This document shows positions 49,682 through 58,564 of a stretch of 64,000 nt of DNA, piece after piece (the first letter of the stretch is position 1; every line of letters starts with the position of its first letter). The stretch comes from Oceaniferula marina (GTDB lineage Bacteria; Verrucomicrobiota; Verrucomicrobiia; Verrucomicrobiales; Akkermansiaceae): assembly GCF_013391475.1 (NCBI RefSeq), contig NZ_JACBAZ010000002.1, forward strand, positions 283,103-347,102, given 5' to 3'. Position numbers and translations under genes: made by a program. Below the pieces are notes generated by a model. It worked only from the letters and a program-made list of their open reading frames with translations, ran no database searches and was not told the DNA's origin.

Positions 49682-49956
49682 GTCGACAGGTTGAAAACCT
49701 GTCCTACCTTGCGAGTTGGTGTTGGTGAAAGTAGGACAGCTTTTCAAGCTGTCGGCAGGATGAGTGGTTAGTCAGGATGAGTGGCTAGGGTTGGGTGCTT
49801 GGCTTGTCGACAGGTTGAAAACCTGTCCTACCTTGCGTGTTGGCGTGGGTGAAAGTAGGACAGCTTTTCAAGCTGTCGGCAGGATGTGTGCTTAGTCAGG
49901 ATGTGTGGCTAGGGCTGGGTGTTTGGCTTGTCGACAGGTTGGAAACCTGTCCTACT
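49682..49956. repeat. REP (BIME-like) array, right of the RAYT gene
   Basis: Hairpin A at 49682, 49806 and 49930 and hairpin B at 49731 and 49855, spaced as in the left array (124 bases). The two arrays are both 275 bases long and direct repeats of one another, 955 bases apart. The last A lies within the 3' end of the DUF4381 gene. Between the RAYT start and this array, a short copy of the spacer lacks its B hairpin. Confidence 0.95.
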
Positions 49957-50403
49957 TTGTTTGATCCAGAGGCTTAGGGTGTGGATGAGCTGTTGGTATT
50001 CGGGTTGATGTTGTTCGATCTCAGCATGAGGTTGGTACGAGAGCTGCAGAAGTAAGCGTCCGGGGCCCTGGCTGAAGGCTTTGGTGTTGCCGGTGTGGTC
50101 GAGAAAGCTCAGCCAGGCTTCACCGGAGAGTGAGGCGACCTCTTCCCTCGGTGCAAGATGAAGGGCGACCCGCTTGATCAATGCCGGCAAATCTTCAGGA
50201 GGGAGTTGCTGGAGTTCGCTGAGAGCGTCCCGCCGGAAGAGGTTCCGCCTCCGCTTTTGTATGGCTTTTGTGAGTTGATGGCTGGCAACAATGAGGATGG
50301 CCAAAACGACGACATACCACCCAGGGGCCGCGGGCCACCAGGAGACGGGGTCCGACACCACGATGTCATGCATGTCATCAAACCCGGGGGTGTTAGCGGC
50401 CAT
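49909..50403 (-). CDS. DUF4381 family membrane protein of the moxR-bat operon
   Basis: About 164 aa from the ATG at 50403, chosen because GAAAGGG precedes it. One transmembrane helix (WPAAPGWYVVVLAILIVA, about 23-42) follows a short exported segment; the rest is cytoplasmic with LPPEDLPALIKRVALHLAPREEVASLSGEAWLSFLD, typical of DUF4381. The last residues, SRTGFQPVDKPNTQP, are translated from a REP hairpin, so the gene's original end was replaced when the array arrived. It overlaps the DUF58 gene by 11 bases. Confidence 0.85.
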   Translation of the reverse strand: MAANTPGFDDMHDIVVSDPVSWWPAAPGWYVVVLAILIVASHQLTKAIQKRRRNLFRRDALSELQQLPPEDLPALIKRVALHLAPREEVASLSGEAWLSFLDHTGNTKAFSQGPGRLLLQLSYQPHAEIEQHQPEYQQLIHTLSLWIKQSRTGFQPVDKPNTQP

Positions 50404-51337
50404 GGTTTCCCTTTCTACCTTGGCCGGTGCTGGCACCCATCAGGTCACGGACCTGTTCGGGAACCGGGCGGCTGGTTTCGATGGGTAAAACCGGGATCGA
50501 GCGACCCCGTGAGATGGATTGGATGCGGTTCAGCCGTTCATTGAATTCGCGGGCAAATGCGCTGCGGATCTTTTTTGATCCAGTATCCACCTCCATTTGT
50601 TTGTTTCCTTCGGCCATGGTGAGTTTGCCGGCATCCGGAAGATTGGCTTCGAGAGGATCATAAATGAAGGCGTTGATCACATCGTTGTGGGCACTGAGCA
50701 GGGTCAGCAGGCGTTTGGTCTCGGGGTTCATGCCATAAGCATCGCTGATCACGCAAATCAGGTAATCGTGTTTGGCCATTTGAAGCGCCTGCTTCAGCAC
50801 TTCGTTGAATTTTTCCGGATTGGCTGGTGGCGAGTTACCATTCAACTGATGGTTCATCTCCACCATGGATCCTAACATTTGACGGACTCGGGTCCGGCTG
50901 CGATGTGGTTGGATATTGATCACCTCGCGGTCGTTGAAGATTAGAGCACCCACTCGATCCCCTTGCTTTAGCACTCGCCAGGCCCCGAGCGCGGCCACTT
51001 CACAGGCGGTTACGGATTTCATCGTTCGCCGACTTCCGAAAAACATGGAGGATCGCTGGTCGACGATGAAGAGAACCGGTCGGTCCCGTTCCTCGGTGTA
51101 GACCCGGATATGAGGTGAGCGTGTGCGGGCCGTCACTTTCCAATCCATGGTGCGGACGTCATCCCCGGGGAGGTAGTTGCGAATTTCTTCAAAGTTAAGG
51201 CCCCGCCCTCTAAGGCGCGATGCGTGGCGACCCGCGAGAATACTGTGGATCGGTTGACGCGGCAAAAAACTGAATCCCCGGGCCTTGGCCGAAAGACGAA
51301 CCAATGCATCCAGATCGGCATGGATAAATGAGGACAT
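50393..51337 (-). CDS. DUF58 domain protein
   Basis: 314 aa. The central vWA-like DUF58 core includes GRGLNFEEIRNYLPGDDVRTMDWKVTARTRSPHIRVYTEERDRPVLFIVDQRSSM, the hallmark of this family. A mostly helical C-terminus follows. It is always found with MoxR ATPases. Here it is 12 bases downstream of moxR and overlaps DUF4381, so the three genes are one transcript. Confidence 0.92.
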   Translation of the reverse strand: MSSFIHADLDALVRLSAKARGFSFLPRQPIHSILAGRHASRLRGRGLNFEEIRNYLPGDDVRTMDWKVTARTRSPHIRVYTEERDRPVLFIVDQRSSMFFGSRRTMKSVTACEVAALGAWRVLKQGDRVGALIFNDREVINIQPHRSRTRVRQMLGSMVEMNHQLNGNSPPANPEKFNEVLKQALQMAKHDYLICVISDAYGMNPETKRLLTLLSAHNDVINAFIYDPLEANLPDAGKLTMAEGNKQMEVDTGSKKIRSAFAREFNERLNRIQSISRGRSIPVLPIETSRPVPEQVRDLMGASTGQGRKGNHGR

Positions 51338-51349
51338 GGAGGATGTGGG

Positions 51350-52318
51350 TTAGGCGACGGCGATTCGGGGGATCAGCTGTTGCAGAATATCGGTGGCTGT
51401 CATGCCGTCGGCCTGGGCTTCGTAGCTGGGCATGATCCGGTGGCGTAAGCAATCGTATGCCACGGCGGTGATGTCATCCGGTGTGACGTAGTCCCGTTCA
51501 TGCAGCCAGGCATGGGCTCGGGCGCATTTGTCGATGGCGAGTGACCCCCGTGGGCTGGCGCCGACGTCGATCAGGCTGCCGAGTTCTTCGCCATAGCGAT
51601 CCGGGTGGCGGGTGGCGGTGATGAGATCGACGATGTAGCGGTCCATATTTTCCGCCACGCTAACGGCATCAATTTCCTGTCGGGCATCGAAGACGCTTTG
51701 TTGGGGGATTTGTTTATCTTCGGAGGGCGTTCCGCCGTGGGTTTTCTCTCCCCGGACCAGGCGGATGATTTGTATTTCGTCATCTTCAGAAGTGTAGCTG
51801 ATATTGACGTGCATCAGGAAACGGTCCATCTGGGCTTCGGGGAGAGGATAGGTGCCTTCCTGCTCCACCGGGTTCTGCGTGGCGAGAACCATAAACAGAT
51901 CCGGCAGGTTATGGGTGTTGTCGCCAACGGTGACGGTGCGTTCTTCCATGGCTTCCAACAGAGCAGCCTGCACCTTGGCCGGGGCACGGTTGACTTCATC
52001 GGCGAGGATCAAATTGCCAAAAATAGGTCCGGGTTGGAATCGGAAGGATCCATGTCCGGACTCTTCGAAATACATATCGGATCCAGTGATGTCGGCGGGC
52101 AGTAGATCGGGGGTAAATTGGATCCGGCTGAAGTCGGATTCAAGGTTAGATGCCAGGGCTTTGATGGCTCGGGTCTTGGCCAAGCCTGGAAGGCCTTCCA
52201 TCAGAACGTTGCCGTTAGCCAGCAAGGCAAGAACCAGGCGCTCGACGATGTGTTCCTGCCCAATGATGGATTGGTTGACGCGGGATTGGAGCTGTTGGAT
52301 GGATTGGAGCGCAGACAT
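51350..52318 (-). CDS. moxR: MoxR family AAA+ ATPase
   Basis: About 322 aa from the ATG at 52318. Walker A GLPGLAKT, Walker B LILADEVNRAPAKVQ, sensor-1 LATQNPVEQEGTYPLPEAQMDRF and SPRGSL (arginine finger/sensor 2 region) are all present. MoxR proteins are thought to act as chaperones for vWA partners encoded nearby. It heads the operon. Longer frames upstream add residues of low coding quality. Confidence 0.93.
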   Translation of the reverse strand: MSALQSIQQLQSRVNQSIIGQEHIVERLVLALLANGNVLMEGLPGLAKTRAIKALASNLESDFSRIQFTPDLLPADITGSDMYFEESGHGSFRFQPGPIFGNLILADEVNRAPAKVQAALLEAMEERTVTVGDNTHNLPDLFMVLATQNPVEQEGTYPLPEAQMDRFLMHVNISYTSEDDEIQIIRLVRGEKTHGGTPSEDKQIPQQSVFDARQEIDAVSVAENMDRYIVDLITATRHPDRYGEELGSLIDVGASPRGSLAIDKCARAHAWLHERDYVTPDDITAVAYDCLRHRIMPSYEAQADGMTATDILQQLIPRIAVA

Positions 52319-52665
52319 AACAGATAGCACCATAAAAAGAAATGGTGTCTGCGCAATGAAAAAGGATCCCGGACTCTGCCAAGGAGGATACACCAGGGTA
52401 TAACAGCCTGCGGCGCTGACAGGAGTCACATGATTAAAGAGGATTTATAGGATTTTTTTAGAAGATAGCGATAGGTTTTGGGCAAACTTTGATCTTTGAA
52501 AATTAAAAATCCTGACAATCCTGACAATCCTGTCAACACCGCAGGCATCACCGAGATAATCTCCCTAACGTAGGATCCCGGACTCCGCAGCTGCAGAATC
52601 CGGGATTTTTCCTACGAAGAGGAAACACTCTTGCGAATAAAAAAGGCGAGAGTGTTAGGTGATGG
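52319..52665. other. Intergenic region with an AT-rich repeat-like block
   Basis: Contains the segments GGATTTATAGGATTTTTTT (near 52440) and AATCCTGACAATCCTGACAA (near 52508), with GACAATCCTG repeated three times in tandem-like form. Such blocks recur across unrelated bacteria as a dispersed repeat, as far as I recall. It also holds the moxR promoter region. No gene was seen. Confidence 0.4.
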
Positions 52666-55197
52666 TTACTTCATCTCCAGATCGCGGACGATGATCCAGG
52701 TCTGGTGGTCGGCATCCAGAGTGACCCGCACGGCCTTGACTTCGGTCGGTCGGTCGAATTTGGCTTTGCCAGTGCCGTAGGCGAAGCTGCCGACGTTGCG
52801 GAAGGTCTTGCCGTCGGCCGAGACTTCGATGCTGGCATCGACGATGATGTCGTCGTTGCTGTTGGGTTTGCCGGTAGGCACGTGGATGCTGGTGACCTTG
52901 ATGGGTTTGGCAAAGGTGTATTCCCAGCGGTCACCTTTTCTGCCGGGGCGGTCACTCCAGAACCAGTCTGATCGCACCCAGTTGGCGGCCTTGGCCGGGG
53001 TGTTGTTGCCGTAGTGGCTGACCTTGGTGCTGACCTGGGTGTCGGGTTCGATCCAGATGGAGCGGTCCAGCAGGATGGCCCCACGCGAGTCCTTGCCCTC
53101 GACACCTTCCAGGGTGAGCGCGAGCGTGTAGGTGGCTCCTTGCTGTAGGGATTTGACGGGTAATCGGAGCCGGGCATTGCGTTGTTTGCCGTGGATCGTT
53201 TGGCCGTTGGCCTCGCTGATGACTTTGCCATTGGCAAGCAGTTTCGCGGAGTGAATCCGGGTCGCTTGTTTCCCCCGTTGGTACTGGCAGTCGAGGATCC
53301 AGTTGCCGGCTGCGGTGACGGTGTTGGTGACATCGATGTCGAGGGTGGTTTTTCCTTTGGCGAGGATGGACGGATCCCACTTGCCAATGGGCTCGCGGAT
53401 GGCGCCTTTCATGATTTTACTGCTGCGTCCGTTCGGTCGGAGCGTCAAGTAGCGGAGTTTGGATGCCTCGGAGGCATCAAAGGATTCGCCAGCGTAGGTT
53501 TTGGCTGAGCCGACCTGGGGATCGCTTCCGTCGGTGGTGTAGAGGATCTTGGCAGGGCCGTTAAACGGCTGGTTGATGGTGACTTTCCCTTGGGCAATCA
53601 CAGCTTGGGGAGGTTTCACCCGGTAGCCAACCTTGAGGGCGTCAAGATAGTCGAGGTGTTGGTTGAGGCGGCCGCTGAAGGACGTCCATTCGCGTTGGTT
53701 TTGCTGGGTCCAGCCCACTTCCGCGGTGGCGCAGGCTCGTGGCCAGAGTTTGTAGTCGGCATTTTCCGGATCGGGCACGAATTCGGTCCAGAGTGCGCAG
53801 TGCACGCCGAGGATGTTTTTTTGTTGTTCGGGTTTGAGCTGATCTTCGAACAGAGGATTCCAAGAGTAGGCGCGTTGGGTGTCGACGATACCTGCCCACC
53901 AGTGGCCGGTTTCACTGTGCCCTGGGTATTTCATATCGAAATAGTTGTGGGGGCCGACGGCCATGACGGTCGGGTAGCCGTGTTTGGCGGCGTTGATGCC
54001 TGCGCCGATGCTGATCCAGGCCATGACTCCGGTGTCATTGGAGAGTTTGCCGCCGTGCATAATTTCGTTCCATCCCATCAGGGTTTTGCCGTGGGATTTG
54101 AGGATTTTTTCGAGTCGGAGCATAAACATGTTTTGCAGCTGGCTCGGGTGTTTCATCCCATGTTTTTCCATATATTTCCGGTGTTCCGGTGAGGCTTTCC
54201 AAGCATTGACGTTGACCTCGTCGCCACCGACGTGGATGTAGGGGCTTGGGAACAGAGCGGCAATTTCACCAAAAATATCATTCAACATGACGTAGTTCTT
54301 TTCATCAACTACGGAGAGCACGTTGCCTTTCAGTCCGTGTACGTCTTTGCCGGTTTGTCCATCTTGTTTCGGCAGCACCTGAGGGTAGGCGATGGCAATG
54401 GCCATGGCGTGGCCGGGGACATCGATTTCCGGCATGATTTCGATATGCAGCGAACTCGCGTAGGCGACGATCTCTTTGATATCCTCCTGGGTGTAGAATC
54501 CACCGTATTTTTTCTTGGCAAGCGGCGTGTCTTTATCCCACTTCGGCACGGGAGCGTTGGTTCCGGGGCCACGCCAAGCTCCGGTTTTGGTCAGGTACGG
54601 GTATTTTTTGATTTCAATTCGCCAGCCTTGGTCGTCGGTGAGATGCCAGTGGAAGCGATTCATTTTATGGGCGGCCATGGTCCGGAGCAGATGTTTGACG
54701 TAGTCTTTACCCATGAAGTGACGGGCTTCGTCGAGCATCAGCCCACGCCAGTTGAAGCGCGGGGCGTCTTCGATTCGGGCGCAGGGGCTTGAGCCGTTCC
54801 GGCTGAGTTGGAGCAAGGTTTGCACTCCGTAGAAGGCGCCCGCAGGGCTGCCGGCCTCAATGAGTGCCGAGCCACTGCTCGGAATTGTGAGGTGGTAGGC
54901 CTCCGGGTGCTTCAGATCGGCCCGGATAACCAAGGTGACCGGTAAGGCATGTTGTTTGCCCTTGAGTAGGCTGTTGGCAAGCGCTTGGCAGGTTTTGACG
55001 GTGGTTTGCAAGGGGGCTTCCTCACTGAGCAGCTGCAAGTGGTCGACACGTCTGGTTTGCCCGTCGGTTTCGTATTTTTCAGGCAGTGGAATCAGTGGTG
55101 ATGGAAGAGGCTCAGGCTGGCTTGTTTCGGCTGAAACCATCGTGGAAGAAAGGCCGATAGCCATGACCGCAGTCAGGATCGATGTGGTGATGTTCAT
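52666..55197 (-). CDS. Exported GH20 beta-N-acetylhexosaminidase with C-terminal F5/8-type domain
   Basis: About 843 aa. Signal peptide 1-23 (MNITTSILTAVMAIGLSSTMVSA). N-terminal GH20b domain (about 30-145), then the GH20 barrel with GLMLDEARHFMGKDYVKHLL, FHWHLTDDQGWRIEIK, PEIDVPGHAMAIAIAYP and the catalytic pair D326-E327 in HVGGDEVN. The C-terminal part (about 690-840) has discoidin/CBM32-like features. It should release terminal GlcNAc or GalNAc from glycans such as mucins, chitin fragments or glycosaminoglycan oligosaccharides. Start at the ATG 55197. Confidence 0.93.
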   Translation of the reverse strand: MNITTSILTAVMAIGLSSTMVSAETSQPEPLPSPLIPLPEKYETDGQTRRVDHLQLLSEEAPLQTTVKTCQALANSLLKGKQHALPVTLVIRADLKHPEAYHLTIPSSGSALIEAGSPAGAFYGVQTLLQLSRNGSSPCARIEDAPRFNWRGLMLDEARHFMGKDYVKHLLRTMAAHKMNRFHWHLTDDQGWRIEIKKYPYLTKTGAWRGPGTNAPVPKWDKDTPLAKKKYGGFYTQEDIKEIVAYASSLHIEIMPEIDVPGHAMAIAIAYPQVLPKQDGQTGKDVHGLKGNVLSVVDEKNYVMLNDIFGEIAALFPSPYIHVGGDEVNVNAWKASPEHRKYMEKHGMKHPSQLQNMFMLRLEKILKSHGKTLMGWNEIMHGGKLSNDTGVMAWISIGAGINAAKHGYPTVMAVGPHNYFDMKYPGHSETGHWWAGIVDTQRAYSWNPLFEDQLKPEQQKNILGVHCALWTEFVPDPENADYKLWPRACATAEVGWTQQNQREWTSFSGRLNQHLDYLDALKVGYRVKPPQAVIAQGKVTINQPFNGPAKILYTTDGSDPQVGSAKTYAGESFDASEASKLRYLTLRPNGRSSKIMKGAIREPIGKWDPSILAKGKTTLDIDVTNTVTAAGNWILDCQYQRGKQATRIHSAKLLANGKVISEANGQTIHGKQRNARLRLPVKSLQQGATYTLALTLEGVEGKDSRGAILLDRSIWIEPDTQVSTKVSHYGNNTPAKAANWVRSDWFWSDRPGRKGDRWEYTFAKPIKVTSIHVPTGKPNSNDDIIVDASIEVSADGKTFRNVGSFAYGTGKAKFDRPTEVKAVRVTLDADHQTWIIVRDLEMK

Positions 55198-55263
55198 GTG
55201 TGTGTAATCGAGTTCGCTGTCATTACTGCATGGAGCTTGTCTGCCTTTCAAGTCTTGTTCTTG

Positions 55264-55291
55264 TTGAGATTAGAATCATTCTAAAAATAAT
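55264..55291 (+). promoter_or_regulatory. Promoter for the Irr-like gene
   Basis: TTGAGA (55264-55269) and AATAAT (55286-55291) are 16 bases apart. The 15-base operator occupies most of the spacer, an arrangement that fits repression by the Fur-family product. Confidence 0.5.
55270..55284. promoter_or_regulatory. Fur-family/Irr operator TTAGAATCATTCTAA
   Basis: Perfect 7-1-7 palindrome in the divergent gap between the GH20 gene and the Fur-family gene. Its core TTAGAA-N3-TTCTAA corresponds to the ICE box bound by rhizobial Irr, and its spacing matches PerR/Fur boxes. It lies between likely -35 and -10 elements. Confidence 0.75.
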
Positions 55292-55424
55292 GCTTGCCAT
55301 GCGAATGATCCGAGCTAGTTTCCTGCGCCGTTCGACTGTTGTGGCGGCTGGAATCCGAGTGATGATGGCCGTCGGGATTTTCTCGACGAAATTTCCACCA
55401 GCTCGGGCATCGATTGATACCACG

Positions 55425-55841
55425 ATGAAAAGTAACCTGTCAGAGACTCTGCATCATCCCAAGCTTGAAGGCTTGCGGATGACCCGTCAGCGCTCGGTGG
55501 TGTACGAGATTTTGATGGATCATCGTGACCACCCGACAGCAGGTGAGGTGTTTGAGCGCGCGAAGCGTAAAATGCCGAGTATTTCTCTGGCGACGGTCTA
55601 CAACTGCCTTGAGGCGTTGGTGCAACACGGGGCCGTCAAGCAGGTTAATTTCGAGCGTGAGTCGTCCCGGTATTGCCCGAATCTTACGGAGCACGGGCAT
55701 TTTCACGACGAGGAGTCGGGTTTGATCATCGATGTGCCATTGAAGCAAGGTGTTACGCTCTCGGACCTGCTCGAATTGCCCGAAGGGGCACAAATTGAAA
55801 ACCTTGAAATCACCCTGCGGGGAAAACTTTCTAATCATTAA
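55425..55841 (+). CDS. Fur-family regulator, Irr-like
   Basis: 138 aa from the ATG at 55425; a longer frame to 55200 has no Fur features. Winged helix: GLRMTRQRSVVYEILMDHRDHPTAGEVFERAKRKMPSISLATVYNCLEALVQHG, with the SxATVYNxL recognition helix. The metal region is HGHFHDEESGLIIDVP, and neither CxxC pair of Fur/PerR/Zur is present. Instead it resembles Irr, which has HHHFFxExxxxLxDIP and a PEG-ending C-terminus. Irr senses haem/iron state. Here it is followed by sufC (37 bases), so it probably controls the suf genes and itself through the palindrome at 55270. Confidence 0.85.
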   Translation: MKSNLSETLHHPKLEGLRMTRQRSVVYEILMDHRDHPTAGEVFERAKRKMPSISLATVYNCLEALVQHGAVKQVNFERESSRYCPNLTEHGHFHDEESGLIIDVPLKQGVTLSDLLELPEGAQIENLEITLRGKLSNH

Positions 55842-55878
55842 TCACTAGTTATTCACCACTAATCACTAATCCAATATT

Positions 55879-56634
55879 ATGAGCTTACTCATCAAAGACC
55901 TATACGCCAATGTTGAAGAAACTCCAATCCTCAAGGGAGTGAACCTCGAAATCCCGAAAGGGGAAGTGCACGCAATCATGGGACCCAACGGTTCCGGAAA
56001 GTCGACTTTGTCGAAAGTGATTGCCGGCCATGAAGATTACGAAGTCAAGGGAGGCAGCGTGACTCTGGATGGTGAGGACATCATGGAAATGGGAGTCGAC
56101 GAGCGTAGCCGTGAGGGTGTTTTTCTCGCGTTCCAGTATCCTGCGGAAGTTCCCGGAGTCAGCAATGCCAACTTCATTCGTGCTGCATTGCAGGCGCGCC
56201 TTCCCGAAGGTGAGGAAATCGACGCCGTCGCTTACTACAAGAACCTTTACTCCAAGATGGACGTCCTGGAAATGGACCGCAAGTTCACCGGTCGTGCGGT
56301 GAATGAAGGGTTTTCCGGAGGTGAAAAGAAGCGCAATGAAATCCTGCAGATGATGATGCTGGAGCCGAAATACTGCATCATGGATGAAACCGATTCCGGG
56401 CTCGACATCGATGCTCTCAAAATCGTTGCCAAGGGGGTGAATGCCATGCGTTCCCCGGACCGTGGATTCCTCGTGATCACGCACTACCAGCGCTTGCTCG
56501 ATTACATCCAGCCTGACCATGTGCATGTGATGCATGACGGCCAGATTGTAAAATCCGGTGGCAAGGAGTTGGCGCTCGAACTCGAGGAAAGCGGTTACGA
56601 TTTCCTTAAAGAGGGCCAGTTGGCCAATGCCTAA
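55879..56634 (+). CDS. sufC: SufC ATPase of the SUF Fe-S assembly complex
   Basis: 251 aa ABC-type ATPase. Walker [14 protein letters not shown], signature [17 protein letters not shown] and Walker [13 protein letters not shown] are present. It powers the SufBCD scaffold. It follows the Irr-like regulator and precedes sufB by 32 bases, so the regulator and suf genes are probably one operon. No sufS or sufE is in the window. Confidence 0.97.
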   Translation: MSLLIKDLYANVEETPILKGVNLEIPKGEVHAIMGPNGSGKSTLSKVIAGHEDYEVKGGSVTLDGEDIMEMGVDERSREGVFLAFQYPAEVPGVSNANFIRAALQARLPEGEEIDAVAYYKNLYSKMDVLEMDRKFTGRAVNEGFSGGEKKRNEILQMMMLEPKYCIMDETDSGLDIDALKIVAKGVNAMRSPDRGFLVITHYQRLLDYIQPDHVHVMHDGQIVKSGGKELALELEESGYDFLKEGQLANA

Positions 56635-56666
56635 GCGCTTAGCAATTTTAAAATAAGAGAAACGCC

Positions 56667-58097
56667 ATGAGCAATGAATCTGTCATCGATCAGGAAACCC
56701 ACGAGGCGATTTCGGTCGACCTCACCAAGGGGGATTTCCATTACCCTGAAAACCACAAGTATGATGCCGGTGTGGGGCTGACTGAAGCCACCATCGACTA
56801 CATCAGTGATGTCAAGGATGACCCGGACTGGGTGCGTGCCTTTCGCCACAAAGGCTTGAAAACCTTCCTCGATAAGCCGATGCCTACCAACTGGGCATCC
56901 AAGGATCTGGAGAACATCAATTTCGATGAAATCCGCTACTACCTTTCCGACGGCCAGAAGCCGAAGCGGAGTTGGGACGAAGTTCCGCCTGAAGTGCTGG
57001 AAACATTCGAACGTCTGGGTGTGCCGGAGCAGGAGCGAGCCTTCCTCGCTGGAGTGGAAGCCCAGTATGATTCGGAAGCCGCCTACTCCAACGTTAAAGA
57101 GGAGCTTGAAAAAGACGGTGTGATTTTTGTGAACTCGACCGAGGGACTCAAGGAGCACGAGGAAATTTTCCGCCCGTGGTTTGGTAAGGTGATCCCTACG
57201 GGGGACAATAAGTTTTCCGCGCTCAACAGTGCGGTTTTCTCCGGTGGGTCCTTTATCTATATCCCGAAGGGGCTGAAGGTGAAGCATCCTCTACAAGCGT
57301 ATTTCCGCATCAACTCCGAGAACTTCGGTCAGTTTGAACGGACCTTGATCATTGCCGACGAAGGCTCCGAGGTGATGTATATGGAAGGATGTACCGCACC
57401 AAAATTCGAGACCGCCACCCTGCACTCCGCCGTGGTGGAATTGGTTGCGATGAAGGGCGCCAAAATCCAGTATGTGACCGTGCAGAACTGGAGTAACAAC
57501 GTCTTTAACCTAGTCACCAAGCGTGGCTTGGCCCACGAAGATGCCGAGGTGAAATGGATTGACTGCAACATCGGTTCGCGTCTTACCATGAAGTACCCCG
57601 GAGTGGTAATGAAGGGCAAGCGAGCCCGTGGTGAGGTGGTTTCCATCGCCCTGGCCAACAGCGGACAGGAACAGGACACCGGAGCCAAGATGATTCACGC
57701 TGCAGACGACACCACATCGAATGTGGTATCCAAGTCGATTTCCGTAGGCACGGGGGTTTCCACGTATCGTGGTCAGGTCCACATCCCGAAGAATTTAAAG
57801 GGGTGTAAAAACAACACCGAGTGTGACGCCTTGCTGATTAATGCCAATAGCCGGACCGATACCTACCCGGCAATTACCGTGCGTGGCAATCAACACGTGA
57901 CCCAGCACGAAGCGAGTGTCAGTCAGGTGAGTGATGAAATGCTCTTTTACATGGAGCAGCGTGGCATCCCCGAGACTGCGGCCATGAGTCTGGCGGTGAA
58001 CGGCTTTATCAATGATCTCGTTCAAGAATTTCCAATGGAATACAGCGTGGAGCTGAAACGCCTCATCGAACTCGAAATGGAAGGAAGCGTCGGCTAG
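56667..58097 (+). CDS. sufB: SufB, Fe-S cluster scaffold
   Basis: 476 aa, full length. It has the SufB-type core beta-helix with [41 protein letters not shown] and a C-terminal [23 protein letters not shown]. In the SufBC2D complex it holds the nascent cluster. Located between sufC and the four-helix-bundle gene. Confidence 0.97.
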   Translation: MSNESVIDQETHEAISVDLTKGDFHYPENHKYDAGVGLTEATIDYISDVKDDPDWVRAFRHKGLKTFLDKPMPTNWASKDLENINFDEIRYYLSDGQKPKRSWDEVPPEVLETFERLGVPEQERAFLAGVEAQYDSEAAYSNVKEELEKDGVIFVNSTEGLKEHEEIFRPWFGKVIPTGDNKFSALNSAVFSGGSFIYIPKGLKVKHPLQAYFRINSENFGQFERTLIIADEGSEVMYMEGCTAPKFETATLHSAVVELVAMKGAKIQYVTVQNWSNNVFNLVTKRGLAHEDAEVKWIDCNIGSRLTMKYPGVVMKGKRARGEVVSIALANSGQEQDTGAKMIHAADDTTSNVVSKSISVGTGVSTYRGQVHIPKNLKGCKNNTECDALLINANSRTDTYPAITVRGNQHVTQHEASVSQVSDEMLFYMEQRGIPETAAMSLAVNGFINDLVQEFPMEYSVELKRLIELEMEGSVG

Positions 58098-58145
58098 CCG
58101 ACGCATTCATGATGCATGATTTGTAATTTGTGATTCTCCGGAGCG

Positions 58146-58541
58146 ATGACGTATGAGTGCTTTGAAGATGTCCCTGTTTGGCAAGACGCGATCAAGTTGG
58201 CCGAATTAGTAGATGACTTCATTAAGATGATCCCAGCACAACTCGTTTCGTATTCGAAGAAAGATCAGTTCGAACGAGCTTCATTATCCGTTTCCAACAA
58301 CATTGCAGAGGGCTTTGACCGAGGCACGACCAAGGAAATGATTCATTTTCCTTACATTGCCCGGGGATCAGCGAGCGAAACATGCTCGATGGCTCTCTTT
58401 TTTCAAAAACGACCTTACCTCAATCCCTATAAGTCTCAGATTCAGGCGATTGAAACCCTGGCACGGAGCTGTTCGAAACAACTCAGAGCATGGGCAGGAC
58501 ACTTACAAAAAACAGACCATCAGGGTGCCAAATACCAATAA
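58146..58541 (+). CDS. Four-helix-bundle protein (S23-type)
   Basis: 131 aa. Core blocks of the family: FEDVPVWQDAIKLAELVDDF, QFERASLSVSNNIAEGFDRGT and PYIARGSASETCSMALFF. It is known from rRNA intervening sequences as well as from chromosomal copies, and its function is not known. It sits inside the suf operon between sufB and sufD (48 and 23 bases). It may be a passenger inserted here. Confidence 0.88.
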   Translation: MTYECFEDVPVWQDAIKLAELVDDFIKMIPAQLVSYSKKDQFERASLSVSNNIAEGFDRGTTKEMIHFPYIARGSASETCSMALFFQKRPYLNPYKSQIQAIETLARSCSKQLRAWAGHLQKTDHQGAKYQ

Positions 58542-58564
58542 CTCACAGTAACCATTCAACGATT

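Noticed and set aside
48727..49956. CRISPR array suggested by regular spacing
   Set aside because: The period is 124 bases, the units are nearly identical throughout with no unique spacers, and no cas genes are nearby. A RAYT lies between the arrays.
55200..55424. N-terminal extension of the Fur-family protein
   Set aside because: It would place the operator and promoter inside the coding region and has no similarity to Fur proteins; the ATG at 55425 gives a normal length.
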